From Chara braunii (Eukaryota; Streptophyta; Charophyceae; Charales; Characeae), in NCBI GenBank assembly GCA_003427395.1, contig BFEA01000008.1, forward strand, positions 7,584,860 through 7,639,520: a DNA stretch of 54,661 bases. Direction: 5' to 3'. Positions within the stretch are counted from its first letter, which is position 1, and the number at the start of each line of letters is the position of its first letter. Under the pieces are notes generated by a model. The model searched no databases. It saw only the letters and a program-made list of their open reading frames with translations, and was not told the DNA's origin. Of this stretch, positions 20,985 to 30,307 are shown in pieces. The position numbers and the translations under genes were made by a program.

Positions 20985-21065
20985 AGTAATATAGCTTAGT
21001 GGTTAGAGCACCGGTTGGAAATGCGCATAGTGGTGTGAGGTTGCCGATTCAGATCCACAACCTTG
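20985..21065 (+). mobile_element. tRNA-derived SINE head, family 2
   Basis: TAGCTTAGTGGTTAGAGCAC (20992 on) is an A-box-like internal promoter and GCCGATTCAGATCC (21042 on) a B-box. The body GAAATGCGCATAGTGGTGTGAGGTT is shared with the minus-strand copy at 46160-46245. The arms do not fold as a complete tRNA, so this is a SINE rather than a tRNA gene. Confidence 0.6.
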
Positions 21066-21285
21066 CGCATGGACACCGGTAGGGCGTTAGAATGACACAC
21101 GGTTGGATATACACCCCCTTGGGCTGACACATGGTAAGTTATTACAGACACTGCATGCGCACCACTCAAGGGTTGTCCACGGTGTTGTATGTCGGATCTT
21201 GATACTGCATGAGTTGCTTGTCGCTGTTTCTTATGGTTGTTCTGTTGATCTCCGAGTCTGGCATATCACACACAGGTGCTGTTTG

Positions 21286-21352
21286 CGATTGTTGCTCAAA
21301 TGGTAGAGTCTTCAGGTCACATGTCATAGATCATGGGTTCGAGTCCGGATTG
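21286..21352 (+). repeat. tRNA-like sequence with A and B boxes
   Basis: GTTGCTCAAATGGTAGAGTC resembles a tRNA D-arm/A box and GGGTTCGAGTCC is a perfect B box. The T stem does not pair and no acceptor stem closes, so it is a tRNA relic or SINE head. It may belong to another SINE family. Confidence 0.5.
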
Positions 21353-22608
21353 GGACTTTAGGGGGGCCTTTTCCAACTTGGCCTGTCATCTCTTCAGCAA
21401 ACATGTAGTTCCCTCTGCATAGTAGTACTACACATATCTGGCCTTCAGGCACATACATCTCACTGTACACTTACACAGAGCACACATAGCCTTCAGACAA
21501 ACACAAACATGGCTTGTGAACATATGTACACAGCCTACGGGCTCATACAAACATACATAGCCTCTGACACACATATAGAGACAACTATGATACGGGGCTG
21601 GGGGGGTCTATCTGGTATATGACTGGATCTACTCATGCATGGCTTAGCTCTAGGGTCGGGTAGGGATATAAGTCGTTCCGGCTAGTCTGAGTTCCGCCTA
21701 GCCTTGGGTAAGTTAGGGGAAGGACGGTAGGATGTGTCCGTGGGCGCTGGCTTGTCTTGCTTAGGTACTCCTGCTGGCTAGACTCTCTATATTGGGCCTG
21801 TAGAAGATTGCATGAGCCTGGCGTCCAAAGTTCCCATACCGCGAGGTTCGTCGGGTTCCGCCTCCACTAGGCTGGGGGGTTGGCCCAGCCTTGGTGCTCG
21901 TCACTGCTGTCTGGTCCAAGTTGCCCTCGATACTGGTAGAGTGATGGTCCTGAGTGCTGGTCACACCGAGGTAGGATAGCAGGGACAGGGGGTGCGCGTG
22001 GGGATGGGTAGGGTAGGTGGCCCATCCTGTCAGAACAACCATTGGCTGCCGCTGCCAGCAGTCACCGCGGGTCTGGTCCGTGGCCTCTACAACAAAAAAA
22101 AAATGACAAAAAAAAGAAAAGATGGCATAGGCGGCAGTAACGGAGGAAATCAACCGCATTCATCAGCGCGTCAAATGCAAAACCGACCCCTCATTTCCGT
22201 GACAAAGGTCCTCAACCCCGAAATGGCCCAGGCAATGCTAGGACTGAAATGGCCCTATGGCTCTCCGCGGTAAGCCAGAGCCCCGAGAGGATGTCCAGAG
22301 ACGCCCCTCAGCAGCTTCGACGAGTAGTTACCGATGTGGGCTCGCAGGAACGGGCCGACGACCATCCATAGCGTTCTGGAACGACACGGAACTCGAAGGC
22401 GAAGTATTTATTCCTGGAATACAATCAGCTCGTCTCTTTGTTTCGGCGCCGTGCTGACTCCTGTTTAGGGCGGGGAAACGCTCCGCGAAGACTCTTCACA
22501 CTCAGGACCAGTATCGTGCCGTAAGCCTGCGACAAGTCGGCGCAGAACGAAGTGTCGAGGTGCTGCAGGCTTGCGGACGCGCCATCGCCAGGGTACGTGG
22601 GACTGTGT
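21353..22608. other. Non-coding stretch with a repeat shared with the window end
   Basis: No gene supported. Bases 21968-22041 (GAGGTAGGATAGCAGGGACA onward) match 54575-54661, beyond the adapter at the end of the window, apart from a 13-base insertion there. The match marks a dispersed repeat. Confidence 0.6.
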
Positions 22609-22701
<93 letters not shown>

Positions 22702-22710
22702 CGCTCGCTC
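22609..22710. repeat. (TC)n microsatellite
   Basis: A nearly pure TC run with a few TTTC interruptions and a (GCTC)n end near 22698-22710. It produces long Ser-Leu open frames that are not genes. Confidence 0.97.
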
Positions 22711-23394
22711 GCTTATATCCACGACCTCAGCGGCCGCGCTTACCACGCACGCGTTCGGACACTCTAGGGGTTTCGTGATTTGAAGCAGAGGGGAACATCA
22801 ACGGAGGACGTAGCGGTATATTAATGTTCCCCATCAGCCTCCACCTTACCCCTCCTCCTTTAGCTGCATTCACTGTCCCAATGTCTTTTTTGCTACGCCC
22901 TAGCTTTCTGATTTTCGCTCAAGGTCGAAGCCGGTGAACACTACGGCAGGGCGAGTCCACAACCCTCCTATTCGCCGTCACTTTGGGGCCGCGTGACCGA
23001 ATTGGGATATGATCTTTCTTCCTCCTCCCCCCGTACCTCCTTGATAGTTGCTCTCTGCGAACGTTAACGATTGGTTGTGTCGCTTGATTACGTGCAGCTC
23101 GTTCCTCTCTTTTGTGTGAGCTATGTCGTAGGAAAGATTCTCTTCAGCGACGGCTGAATAAGGAAGTCTTGCTGAGATTTTGTGTCGAGGAGCGCTCGGA
23201 AGATTTGATCTGCGACCTGCTGACCATGGACTCGAAAGTAGCTGGTCATTTTGTGATTGTAGCCTACATCGCCTTCATGGATCTGATGTGCACTCGGTCG
23301 ATGTCGATTGCGGTAGCAGTACTCGCCAACGCAATGGCCGCCCCACATGGGCTGGGTGCTCTACGCTACCTCGGACGTATCATCCGCTACTTTT

Positions 23395-23396
<2 letters not shown>
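22711..23396. other. Non-coding stretch
   Basis: A plus-strand frame at 23112-23396 (94 codons, with DLICDLLTMDSKVAGHFVIV) looks less biased than its neighbours but has no recognised family. It ends exactly at the GA tract, so I do not call it a gene. Confidence 0.4.
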
Positions 23397-23472
<76 letters not shown>

Positions 23473-23503
23473 NNNNNNNNNNNNNNNNNNNNNNNNNNNN
23501 NNN
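23397..23503. repeat. (GA)n microsatellite ending in an assembly gap
   Basis: Pure GA from 23397 to 23472, then 31 N (23473-23503). The gap is probably the unreadable rest of the microsatellite. Confidence 0.95.
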
Positions 23504-24360
23504 TTGGATTTTTCTTCTTTTTCCGCTTTTTTTTTATCTTCGCTGATTTTCTCCTCCCTCCCGCCTCTTTTCTTCGTTCTCCGTCCTCCCTCGTTCCGCT
23601 GGAAGTGCTCCCTCCCTCCTTGTACCCTCCAGCAGAACTCCCTCCTCCCTTTCTTCTCCGGTTTTTCTACCTACCTCCTTGCTCCTCACGCCGGCATCCT
23701 CGTCCGTTCATTCTCGCGACCTCCACCCTTCCTCCGCTCGACCTCTTCCCTCCTGCCTCCTCTGCCCGATCTCCTTCTCCCGAACGCCTCTTCTTCCGCC
23801 CGGTGTACTCCATCCCGACGCCCGACCGTCTCCTTTCCGCTGTCAGGCCTCTCTTTCTCCGCACTCCCTCCGCACGACCTCGTCCTCCCTTCCTCAGCCC
23901 TCCCTCCTCACTCCTGGGGTCCTCCGCCGTCCCTCCGCCCGCCCTCCGCCCGCCCTCGCTTCCTCCTTCTGACCCCTCCCCCTGCCGGATGTTCGTCTCC
24001 ATTCCTCGTCCCGTCCGCCTCCCTCCGCGAGACCCTCCTCCACTTCCCCTGCCTGTGCTACGCCCAGCCTCTGCTCGACCTCGGTTCTCCCTTCCCTCTC
24101 TTCGCTCGATCTCCGCCCGAACTTCTCTCCCCAACCTTCTCACACCCTCCGCGCGACCTCCTCCCTTTCTCCGTCCCTCCTTCCTCTGTACGTCCTCCTT
24201 CGCCCGACCTCTCCCTTCTTTCTGCGTCATCCCTCCCTCCGCCCTACCGCTTCCGTCCCCCTTATCTCCGTCGGCTCCCTCGCCGTTTCTGCGTACTTCC
24301 TCCCTCTGCCCGACCTCACCCCTTCATCTGCCCTTGTCTTTTTTCCCCCTTTTGGCTTGA
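23504..24360 (+). repeat. Long polypyrimidine tract with degenerate minisatellite
   Basis: About 850 bases overwhelmingly C and T on the plus strand, built from variants of CCTCCCTCCGCCCGACCTC. Three frames are nearly stop-free because stop codons need purines. The resulting Pro/Ser/Leu-rich translations are not proteins. GA runs flank it on both sides. Confidence 0.85.
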
Positions 24361-24410
24361 TGTAAACGAAGGATTTCTTTCTTGGATCTCAAAAGGGGCC
24401 ACGGGCGCAC

Positions 24411-24466
<56 letters not shown>

Positions 24467-24563
24467 GAGAGGTGATGGCCACGGTGCCTCTGGAAAGTTC
24501 CAGAGGTGGTGGCTTGCATGAAGGAAGCAGAGGGTGTGGCGAGCATGACCTTGTGTCTGTGTC

Positions 24564-24620
<57 letters not shown>
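24411..24620. repeat. Two (GA)n microsatellites
   Basis: GA runs at 24412-24470 and 24567-24620, with about 95 bases between. Confidence 0.95.
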
Positions 24621-24624
<4 letters not shown>

Positions 24625-24681
24625 AGGTTGACTCGCCGTTGCTCCCAAGTTTATCTGCTCCGGCGACAGCGACAACGCCAA

Positions 24682-24972
24682 AGGGGATGCCTATTGCTTC
24701 ACTGTTCTTTCCGTATTTTTCGGGTATTTGTCCTTTTGCGGTGAAGGGGAGCTTTCTAGCTTTCCAGCGAAGGTGCACACCACAGTGTGTAACGCATCTT
24801 CTTCTTGAAAGAACAGTGAAGCAATATGCATCCCCGCTGGCGCATATTGTAGCCTTATATGCCCTAGCTAGGGCATATAAGTCAGAGCAGTGAGCACTAA
24901 TAAGGTACCCACTCGGTCTACAATATGCCTTCGCACTTGCCATTTCACGCAGAACACATTGTGATGTGTTCT
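24682..24972. repeat. Cluster of nested inverted repeats and a perfect palindrome
   Basis: Four inverted repeats follow one another. Arms 24682-24710 and 24808-24836 are 29 bases with one mismatch. A perfect 26-base palindrome centred on CCCTAGCTAGGG lies at 24855-24880. Arms GCATATTGTAG (24842-24852) and CTACAATATGC (24918-24928) enclose that palindrome. AGAACACAT/ATGTGTTCT form a hairpin at 24951-24972. Such a group can fold into a multi-armed structure in RNA or as cruciforms. Confidence 0.85.
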
Positions 24973-25019
24973 GTTCTGACGGCAGCAGCGACCACAATGC
25001 ATACCCAGCCCCTGTGGCT

Positions 25020-25080
25020 GAACGGCATACCCACAAACTTCTGGTAGACAGAGCCAAGCTCGAATCCAGATGAAACCTGG
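25020..25080 (+). mobile_element. tRNA-derived SINE family 1, decayed copy
   Basis: GCATACCCACAAACTTCTGG, TAGACAGAGCCAAGCTCGAA and TCCAGATG align with the family 1 body and B box seen at 29.4, 32.6 and 53.5 kb. The A box is lost. Confidence 0.45.
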
Positions 25081-25121
25081 TGCGGAACCTAACTCTTGAA
25101 TTCGCCCGACACCGGTCAGGT

Positions 25122-25400
25122 AGACGATGATCTCCCGGGGCCCTTTCTTTGCCATTTCGGAAAAAAGAAGGCAAAATAAAAGGCTGTGCAGATACCCGAG
25201 TCGCACACCTTTTTTCCATTTCGGAAAAAACTTCTTTTTTCCATTTTGGAAAAAGAAGGAAAACGATGATCTCCCGGGGCCCTTTCTTTGCCATATCGGA
25301 AAGAAGTTAAGGCAAAACAAAAAGGTCTGTGCAGATACCCGAGTCGCACACTTCTTTTTTCCATTTCGGAAGAAACTTCTTTCTATTTCGGGGAAAACGA
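25122..25400. repeat. 139-base tandem duplication with CCATTTCGGAAAAA motifs
   Basis: ACGATGATCTCCCGGGGCCC starts at 25124 and again at 25263. Both copies continue through GTGCAGATACCCGAGTCGCA to repeated TTCCATTTCGGAA motifs. Further shorter pieces follow to 25500, with CCGAAACCCTATTCTCCATG and CTGAAACCCTTTCTCCATG. Confidence 0.9.
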
Positions 25401-25639
25401 AGGAAAAAAAAAGGAACATGCTCCGAAACCCTATTCTCCATGCGGCAGTGCAGATCTCCGCGGTCTTTGCCGTTTCGGGAAAAAGAAGGAACAGGCTCTG
25501 AAACCCTTTCTCCATGCGGCAAATTCCAAGCGGAATTTTGTCTGGGTGTACTGCCGTCTCTCTATTTCTCTCCATTGTACCTTGTCCCCTTCCCCCCCCC
25601 CCCCTCCTTCTTATGTTGTTGCTGCCATACATGTGATCA

Positions 25640-25900
25640 TAATTAGTTAGTGCGTGTAAGGATTGCAGGGTTGGTGAGAGTGAAGTAGGCCACTTTTCTT
25701 AGGAGCGTCACTAACTCGGGGCCACGTGGCGAGTCCTTATCCATCTGTCAAATGCATCCTGGGCAGACTGTTGGGGTTCGACCTCCCTAATGAATGAGTC
25801 GGTGACACAGTCTGTGTCACGGTCGTTTTTTTTTTTTTTTTTTGTGGACTTGTGTATCGAACATGACAATGCAACTCACACCCACCCACGCGCCGCGCGC
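25640..25900 (+). mobile_element. Hammerhead-like repeat, copy A1
   Basis: Stem III strands CAGACTGT (25764-25771) and ACAGTCTG (25807-25814) are exact complements. A stem I hairpin GGGGT-TCG-ACCTC spans 25773-25785, with one base (T, 25772) before it at the cleavage position. A damaged CTAATGA-ATGAG follows, then GTCGG. The stem II return strand and the GAAA are deleted. The downstream part, a T run then GTGGACTTGTGTATCGAACATGACAA-like sequence, is shared with copies A2 and A4-A6. The upstream 120 bases, with GGGTTGGTGAGAGT and GGCGAGTCCTTATC, are shared with A2 and A3. Confidence 0.6.
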
Positions 25901-26189
25901 TCTCACACGTACACGCGCACTTACTGTGATTGGCCTTTCTTTCTTATTTGCTTCTTCATCGACCGTAACTTGACTGTAAGAAACTGTATTTGGTCACGAA
26001 TGTGGTTTTGAGGGCGGCCGTGAGGTCACCTGTAGTTATACAAGTTCGGGACCGTAGGGGCATATGGCCTATACCTTCAAATGGCAAGAGTAGAGTAGAC
26101 AGAGCATGCCAAAGAAGCACATCCATAGAGGCGCGAGGAGCAGACTCTGCGCGTATGCACTTCATCTCCCGCACTTAGGTGGATGGTAC

Positions 26190-26520
26190 CTTTTGTGGAG
26201 TTGTGTATAGCTAACATGGCAAAACACACACGAGTTTTACCTTGTGTGGAAGTCCGATAAAACTGTCTTTACCTTTGTGGAAGTCCGATAAAACTGTCTT
26301 TCCCTTTGTGGAAGATCGATAAAACTGTCTGGCGCAGTCATATGCTTATTTTTATGTGGAGTTGTGTGTCTAACGAACATGGCAACGCGCATGCACACAC
26401 GTTTGGCATTTGGTGGAAGTCCGAGTAACCAGTCTGGCTCAGTCTTGCGGAGTTAGGAAGTGCAGTTAAGTCCGAGTAACCAGTCTGGCTCAGTCTTGCG
26501 GTGTTAGGAAGCGCGGTTGA
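26190..26520 (+). mobile_element. Hammerhead-like repeat, copy A6, 3' halves in tandem
   Basis: Only the ribozyme-like 3' half is present. GTCCGATAAAACTGTCT is repeated three times with a 31-base period (26237-26330), the third ending CTGGCGCAGTCATATGC. It is followed by the family tail GTGGAGTTGTGTGTCTAACG and AACATGGCAACGCGC. A further 51-base duplication, AAGTCCGAGTAACCAGTCTG onward, starts at 26417 and 26468. Confidence 0.6.
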
Positions 26521-26581
26521 CCAAGTATCTTTGCTTTTCTGTGGATCGTCCTTCTGTTTCCGTCTTCAGGGGAAAAAATCA

Positions 26582-26689
26582 CTGCCGCCTGCCTCCGAGC
26601 ATAACGCAGCCTGATCGCGAATGTTTACAAGCCATCTTTCCGGCTGGATGCAGTCATAATGAGGGTGCGATGTGTTCGGGGGAAGACGG
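26582..26689. mobile_element. TA-flanked fold-back MITE, copy G
   Basis: The right arm ends GTGTTCGGGGGAAGACGG with TA at 26690. The left arm begins ACTGCCGCCTGCCTCCGAGC and continues ATAACGCAGCC, a diverged match to the inverted right arm. The interior GTTTACAAGCCATCTTTCCG resembles copy F. Confidence 0.6.
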
Positions 26690-26724
26690 TAGGTAGTAGA
26701 TGTGCCCTGCATATGTGGGGCTGC

Positions 26725-26785
26725 ATAGGGCACCCTTGTAAGTCTTGAGAAAGAGACCCGAGCTCAAATCCTGATGGAATGGAGC
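26725..26785 (+). mobile_element. tRNA-derived SINE family 1, decayed copy
   Basis: GGGCACCCTTGTAAGTCTTG and AGACCCGAGCTCAAATCCTG match the SINE family 1 body and B box. The start is replaced by unrelated sequence. Confidence 0.45.
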
Positions 26786-27685
26786 AATTCTGCGTTACGT
26801 GGGCTGCTCAGTTCAATACCGCAATACCTCGCTCGAGTTGATTTGTCACTTACCGAGGATAGAGATTCACCCTTCGAAGGGGCTATATATGCTGGAAACA
26901 GCGCCCCTTACCCAGCGCCGCCCCTTAGTCTTAGGATCTGCCAGCCAAGGGGGATGGAGTTGTTTCCTGAAGCCACCGATGTAGAGGGAGCGAGGAATCG
27001 GCCACCTCCCTCTGCATGCTGCGGAATCTTGCGGCGTGCATTGTCTGACATTTTCTTGTACTCCAAGGCGTTTGATCTGCCTGGTCCAATTTTGTAGTCA
27101 ATCTTTCTTTTCGCCCAAGGGTCCAGGTTGACTCGTCCTCTTTTTCAAGAAAGGAGGTAGCTCCTGACATGTATTGTGTTCATCCCCGATTTGATTCTGC
27201 CAGGATACGAACTCAGCCACATGTGTTTGTTTACCCTTCCTTCAGCCACGTGGCCGATTGAAAGTGGGCTGCCGTCTTCAATCCAAAGCTGGTATTCATA
27301 GATGAGTCCGTTCTCCTAAACCATGGGGGCTCGTTTTGCTCAGGAGGCTTCTTGTGTGTGCCGAGACCTCGTTCACGACGCGTCTTCAATTCATTTCCAG
27401 TTATGGGATTTCTAGGGTGGGGCACAACGCGTCGTCCAGTCCGCAATGTGATGCATGAAAGGGCTTCACACGGCCAGTGCCCTGCCCAGGGACCTGCGGG
27501 GATGGGCGGTTGATGCGGCCGCGGCAAAATGTTCTCCCCGCCTACCAGACCAGACAGAGGTGGGCGGGCCCAGTGTGAGGTAGCGAAATAACTTCAGCTG
27601 CTGCACTTTTGCGTCGCTTTTATCTTGTTGTCTTGCATGGAGGGTAGAAGAGGTTTAGGTTTAAGTTCCAGTAGCAAAACTTCTA
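26786..27685. other. Non-coding stretch
   Basis: No gene supported. An inverted B-box-like GAGTTCGTATCCTGG lies near 27202-27216 on the minus strand and may mark another SINE relic. Confidence 0.4.
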
Positions 27686-27790
27686 CTGTCTTCCCTCGAA
27701 CATAACGCACCCTAAAAATGAATGCATACAAGCTATATTTCCGGCCAGATACATCCAAAATAAGGGTGCGTTGTGTTCGGGGGAAGACGG
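27686..27790. mobile_element. TA-flanked fold-back MITE, copy F
   Basis: Exactly 105 bases between TA dinucleotides (27684-27685 and 27791-27792). Left end CTGTCTTCCCTCGAACATAA, right end GTTGTGTTCGGGGGAAGACGG read inverted. The host sequence, TTTAGGTTTAAGTTCCAGTA then GCAAAACTTC, reappears uninterrupted at 27910-27945. That copy gives a likely empty site. Confidence 0.75.
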
Positions 27791-28030
27791 TAGCTGCACG
27801 TTTGCGTTATCGTGGTGTCTTGGATGCACGTGGGCAGAGGCTTAGGTTCGGATTCCAGTTAGGAAAATTTCGAGGTTGGGGCACAACGCCAGCCCCACGT
27901 GCCCGGTAGAGGTTTAGGTTTTAAGTTCCAGTTCCAAAACTTCTGAACGCCTCGGTAGTAGAACATTTTGGCGGCGGACTGCATCGGACACTGGGGTAAT
28001 GAGGCTCAGAGAGGTGCTGGTGGTCCCAGA

Positions 28031-28510
28031 CCCAGATGTCAGTTTGTGATTGATTAGATGAACTGTGGGTATGTGTTGCTCGGAATGACTAAGTCGTTTT
28101 CGTTCTGGTACCTCCGGACGTGCATGATGCATGCTCTCTGTTGTTCTTCCTCTCTTCTTCGGCTTTTCGTCGGTGTTTTCTCAGTCTGTGGGTTGATGAT
28201 GTTCCCCAGCCCCTGTTGGTGGTGTGGTTCCAGATGTCAGTTTGTGATTGATTAGATGAACTGTGGGTATGTGTTGCTCGGAATGACTGAGTCTTTAAGT
28301 TGTGGTACCTCCGGACGTGCATGATGCATGCCCTGTTGTTCTTCCTCTCTTCTTCGGCTTTTCGTCGGTGTTTTCTCAGTCTGTGGGTTGATGGTGTTCC
28401 CCAGCACCTGTTGGTGGAAGTCATCTGGAGTGTTTTCTCAGTCTGTGGGTTGATGATGTTCTCCAGCCCCTGTTGCTGGAAGTCATCTGGAGTAAAAGTC
28501 CTTGGTGCTG
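28031..28510. repeat. 198-base tandem duplication plus shorter 60-base units
   Basis: CAGATGTCAGTTTGTGATTG starts at 28033 and 28231, and both copies run through GTACCTCCGGACGTGCATGA to CAGTCTGTGGGTTGATG. The last 60 bases (GTTTTCTCAGTCTGTGGGTT ... GGAAGTCATCTGGAG) are repeated once more before 28495. Confidence 0.92.
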
Positions 28511-29120
28511 TTTTGTTCTCACATTCTGTGGGTTGATGCTCCCCAGTCTCTGATGCTGGTATTCATTTTAAGTAGAACACTCCTTGTCCACCTTGTGGAA
28601 GCGGGAGACCTCGCCATGTGTGCCAGCACGTCGATGGAGTTTTTAGATGCAGTTCGCCGTGTTCTGCGTGAGAACCGCGGGTGCAGTTGGCTGAAGCCCC
28701 TAGTTGCTGCATTCCCTCTCGCTCTGCCCGCTCGAGTTGACCCCTTCTTATCCTCTGTTCGGCGGCCTTCCCAATTTACTCTCACCTCCTTTATGTATCC
28801 TTTCTCGGCGCCGTCCGTTTGGGACAGGTGGAGGATGTTGCTGGCGTCGTTGTTGGCTGCTCTCCTCCTCCGTTCGCGTATCCTCTGCATTACGTCTGGC
28901 TGGACCCATTTCTGAAGAATCAACGCCTTCTTGTTATACATCCCTTTGCGGTCCTCTCTCTCTCTCTTTATCGCTGCTCTCATCGACGATGCGTTTGCCG
29001 AGATCTTGCTGCTTATCCTCCGCAGATCGAAGCGGCTGATGCGACCTCGAAGCTTCGCAATGTGATCAAGCATCCGAGCCGTCGTGTTCTGGACGGTCAT
29101 CACTTCTCCTCGGATCTGAT
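28511..29120. other. Open on both strands, coding status unresolved
   Basis: A minus-strand frame of 194 codons (28519-29103) and plus-strand frames of 111-137 codons overlap here. The minus translation is rich in Arg and Lys with no family match. The plus translation has short hydrophobic segments. With both strands open, composition bias is a simpler explanation than a gene. Confidence 0.3.
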
Positions 29121-29125
29121 GGCAG

Positions 29126-29310
29126 GATCGAATATACCTGGAAAAAAAAGAAGGATTATATTAACATAACATAATCAATAATATAATCAATGCGCCCATA
29201 CCTCACTCAGTTGGTACACCCATGAACTGGTGAAATACAGACCCAAATTAATTGGGTACACATCTTTGTGGGTACGAATATATACCTGGAAAAAAAGGAA
29301 TATTATATAT
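29126..29310. repeat. Duplicated segment with a SINE family 1 piece
   Basis: CGAATATACCTGGAAAAAAA (29128) recurs as CGAATATATACCTGGAAAAA (29275). Between them, 29205-29255 (ACTCAGTTGGTACACCCATG, GAAATACAGACCCAAATTAA) is a SINE family 1 piece in plus orientation. Confidence 0.7.
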
Positions 29311-29500
29311 GCCTACCTTTTTCCCCGGAATACGACGTACGGTCGTTATAGCTGTATCTGGACTGAAATATGCCTCAAATACAGCTATAATGATCGTACG
29401 TTGTATTCGGGGGAAGAATGTAGCTTCGTTGGTAGCCCCATGAACTGGATGAAATACGGACCCGAGTTCGAATCAAGTGGGACGCAGTGGAATCAGAAAG
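29311..29500 (+). mobile_element. tRNA-derived SINE family 1, interrupted by a MITE
   Basis: The SINE reads GCCTA at 29311-29315, then a 105-base insert, then TAGCTTCGTTGGTAGCCCC (29421 on), GAAATACGGACCCGAGTTCG and AATC. Removing the insert and one TA restores GCC-TA-GCT..GTTGGTA, the A box seen in the 32.7 and 53.6 kb copies. The B box is GAGTTCGAATC at 29464-29474. Confidence 0.7.
29316..29420. mobile_element. TA-flanked fold-back MITE, copy A
   Basis: 105 bases between TA at 29314-29315 and 29421-29422. The arms are nearly full-length complements, leaving a loop of about a dozen bases. The right arm reads CAGCTATAATGATCGTACG then TTGTATTCGGGGGAAGAATG. The insertion lies inside a SINE A box. 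Confidence 0.85.
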
Positions 29501-29990
29501 AAAAAGACAAAGAAGATTATATAACACATTCGCGGAAAGATTGTCGACCTCGCCAATCAAGATGGACGCAGGCCAATCAAATTGGGAAAAAAAAATTCAA
29601 TGGGCATTAGCTGAAGACGCACGCACGCACGCTAATGAAAAAGGGGGAGCCTTCATCATCAACGCGGTGAGCCTTGTATGTGGTAGGCACAGTAAAGGGG
29701 GAGATGAAGTAGAAATGATAAAAAGAAGGGTCTCGATCTGGTTTTCATGTGTCTTCTGTATTTCTGATCGTTTGCTTTTGCAAAGTGCGCTCTTCTTTTT
29801 TTTTTTTTTTTTTTTAATTAACAGAACCTCATGGTTCTGGCTCCTACCATTCTGGGGAGCGACAGTCCGGTTCCTATTCCTCTAGTTGATGGAAATGAGA
29901 CAATACACGCGCAAATAGAGCAGTCGTTGATGCTCAAGCACACCCGGCGTTAATGTGGATTATCACTTGCAGGGTAATCAGTCAGGTAGG
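29501..29990. other. Non-coding stretch
   Basis: No gene supported. It contains a T run at 29798-29816. Confidence 0.45.
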
Positions 29991-30130
29991 GGATTCCGAA
30001 GACTGTTTTTGAGGCTTCAGCCTCCTGATGAGTCGGTGATAGATATATCGTCGAACAGAACTGCCCGGCAAACCGTAGGGAGAAAGGGAGAAGAAGAAGA
30101 GGACAAGAAACGAGGGGCTGTGACAAACTG
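29991..30130 (+). mobile_element. Hammerhead-like repeat, copy B2
   Basis: GACTG at 30001 could be the stem III strand. A perfect stem I hairpin GAGGC-TTCA-GCCTC (30011-30024) is followed directly by CTGATGAG (30025-30032) and GTCGG. The stem II return and core read TCGTC-GAACAG (30049-30058), one A short of GAAAC. Three extra T lie between stem III and stem I. The 3' flank is an inverted copy of the family B tail. Confidence 0.6.
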
Positions 30131-30155
30131 ACTGTTTCGTCCAAGTTTCACCGAC

Positions 30156-30158
<3 letters not shown>
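30060..30158 (-). mobile_element. Hammerhead-like repeat, minus-strand B copy
   Basis: On the minus strand from 30155 down: GTCGGTGAAACTTGGAC, GAAACAG (30138-30132), TCAGTTTGTCACAGCCCCTC. This keeps the GAAAC core and the GUC...GAC stem II closing pairs. The CTGATGA side is replaced by the GA microsatellite at 30159-30191. Its tail (to 30060) matches the plus-strand tails at 30310-30430 and 32406-32490. Confidence 0.6.
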
Positions 30159-30185
<27 letters not shown>

Positions 30186-30195
<10 letters not shown>

Positions 30196-30260
30196 TCAGC
30201 CTCCTGATGAGTCGCTGAAACCTCGATCGAACAGTTTGTTACAACGCCCTCGATTGTCCT
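30186..30260 (+). mobile_element. Hammerhead-like repeat, copy B3
   Basis: GAGG-GTTCAG-CCTC (30190-30203) can form stem I and runs into CTGATGA (30204-30210). GTCGCTGAAACCTCGAT and CGAACAGTTTG follow. The core has CGAAC instead of GAAAC. The upstream stem III strand is lost to a GA tract. Confidence 0.55.
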
Positions 30261-30307
30261 GTAAAGAACCTGCTCCACAAAACCGAAGCTGCATTATATA
30301 TACGCCG

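Noticed and set aside
21286-21352. A tRNA gene
   Set aside because: The B box is perfect, but T stem and acceptor stem do not pair, so it is listed as a tRNA-like relic.
22465-22783. Ser/Leu and Arg/Glu repeat frames
   Set aside because: These are translations of a (TC)n microsatellite in several frames.
23180-24466. Open frames of 337 and 428 codons
   Set aside because: They run through GA microsatellite, N gap and a pyrimidine-only tract. Stops are absent because of composition, not selection.
28519-29103. 194-codon minus-strand gene
   Set aside because: Both strands are open over the same bases, and the translation is Arg/Lys-rich without a family signature.
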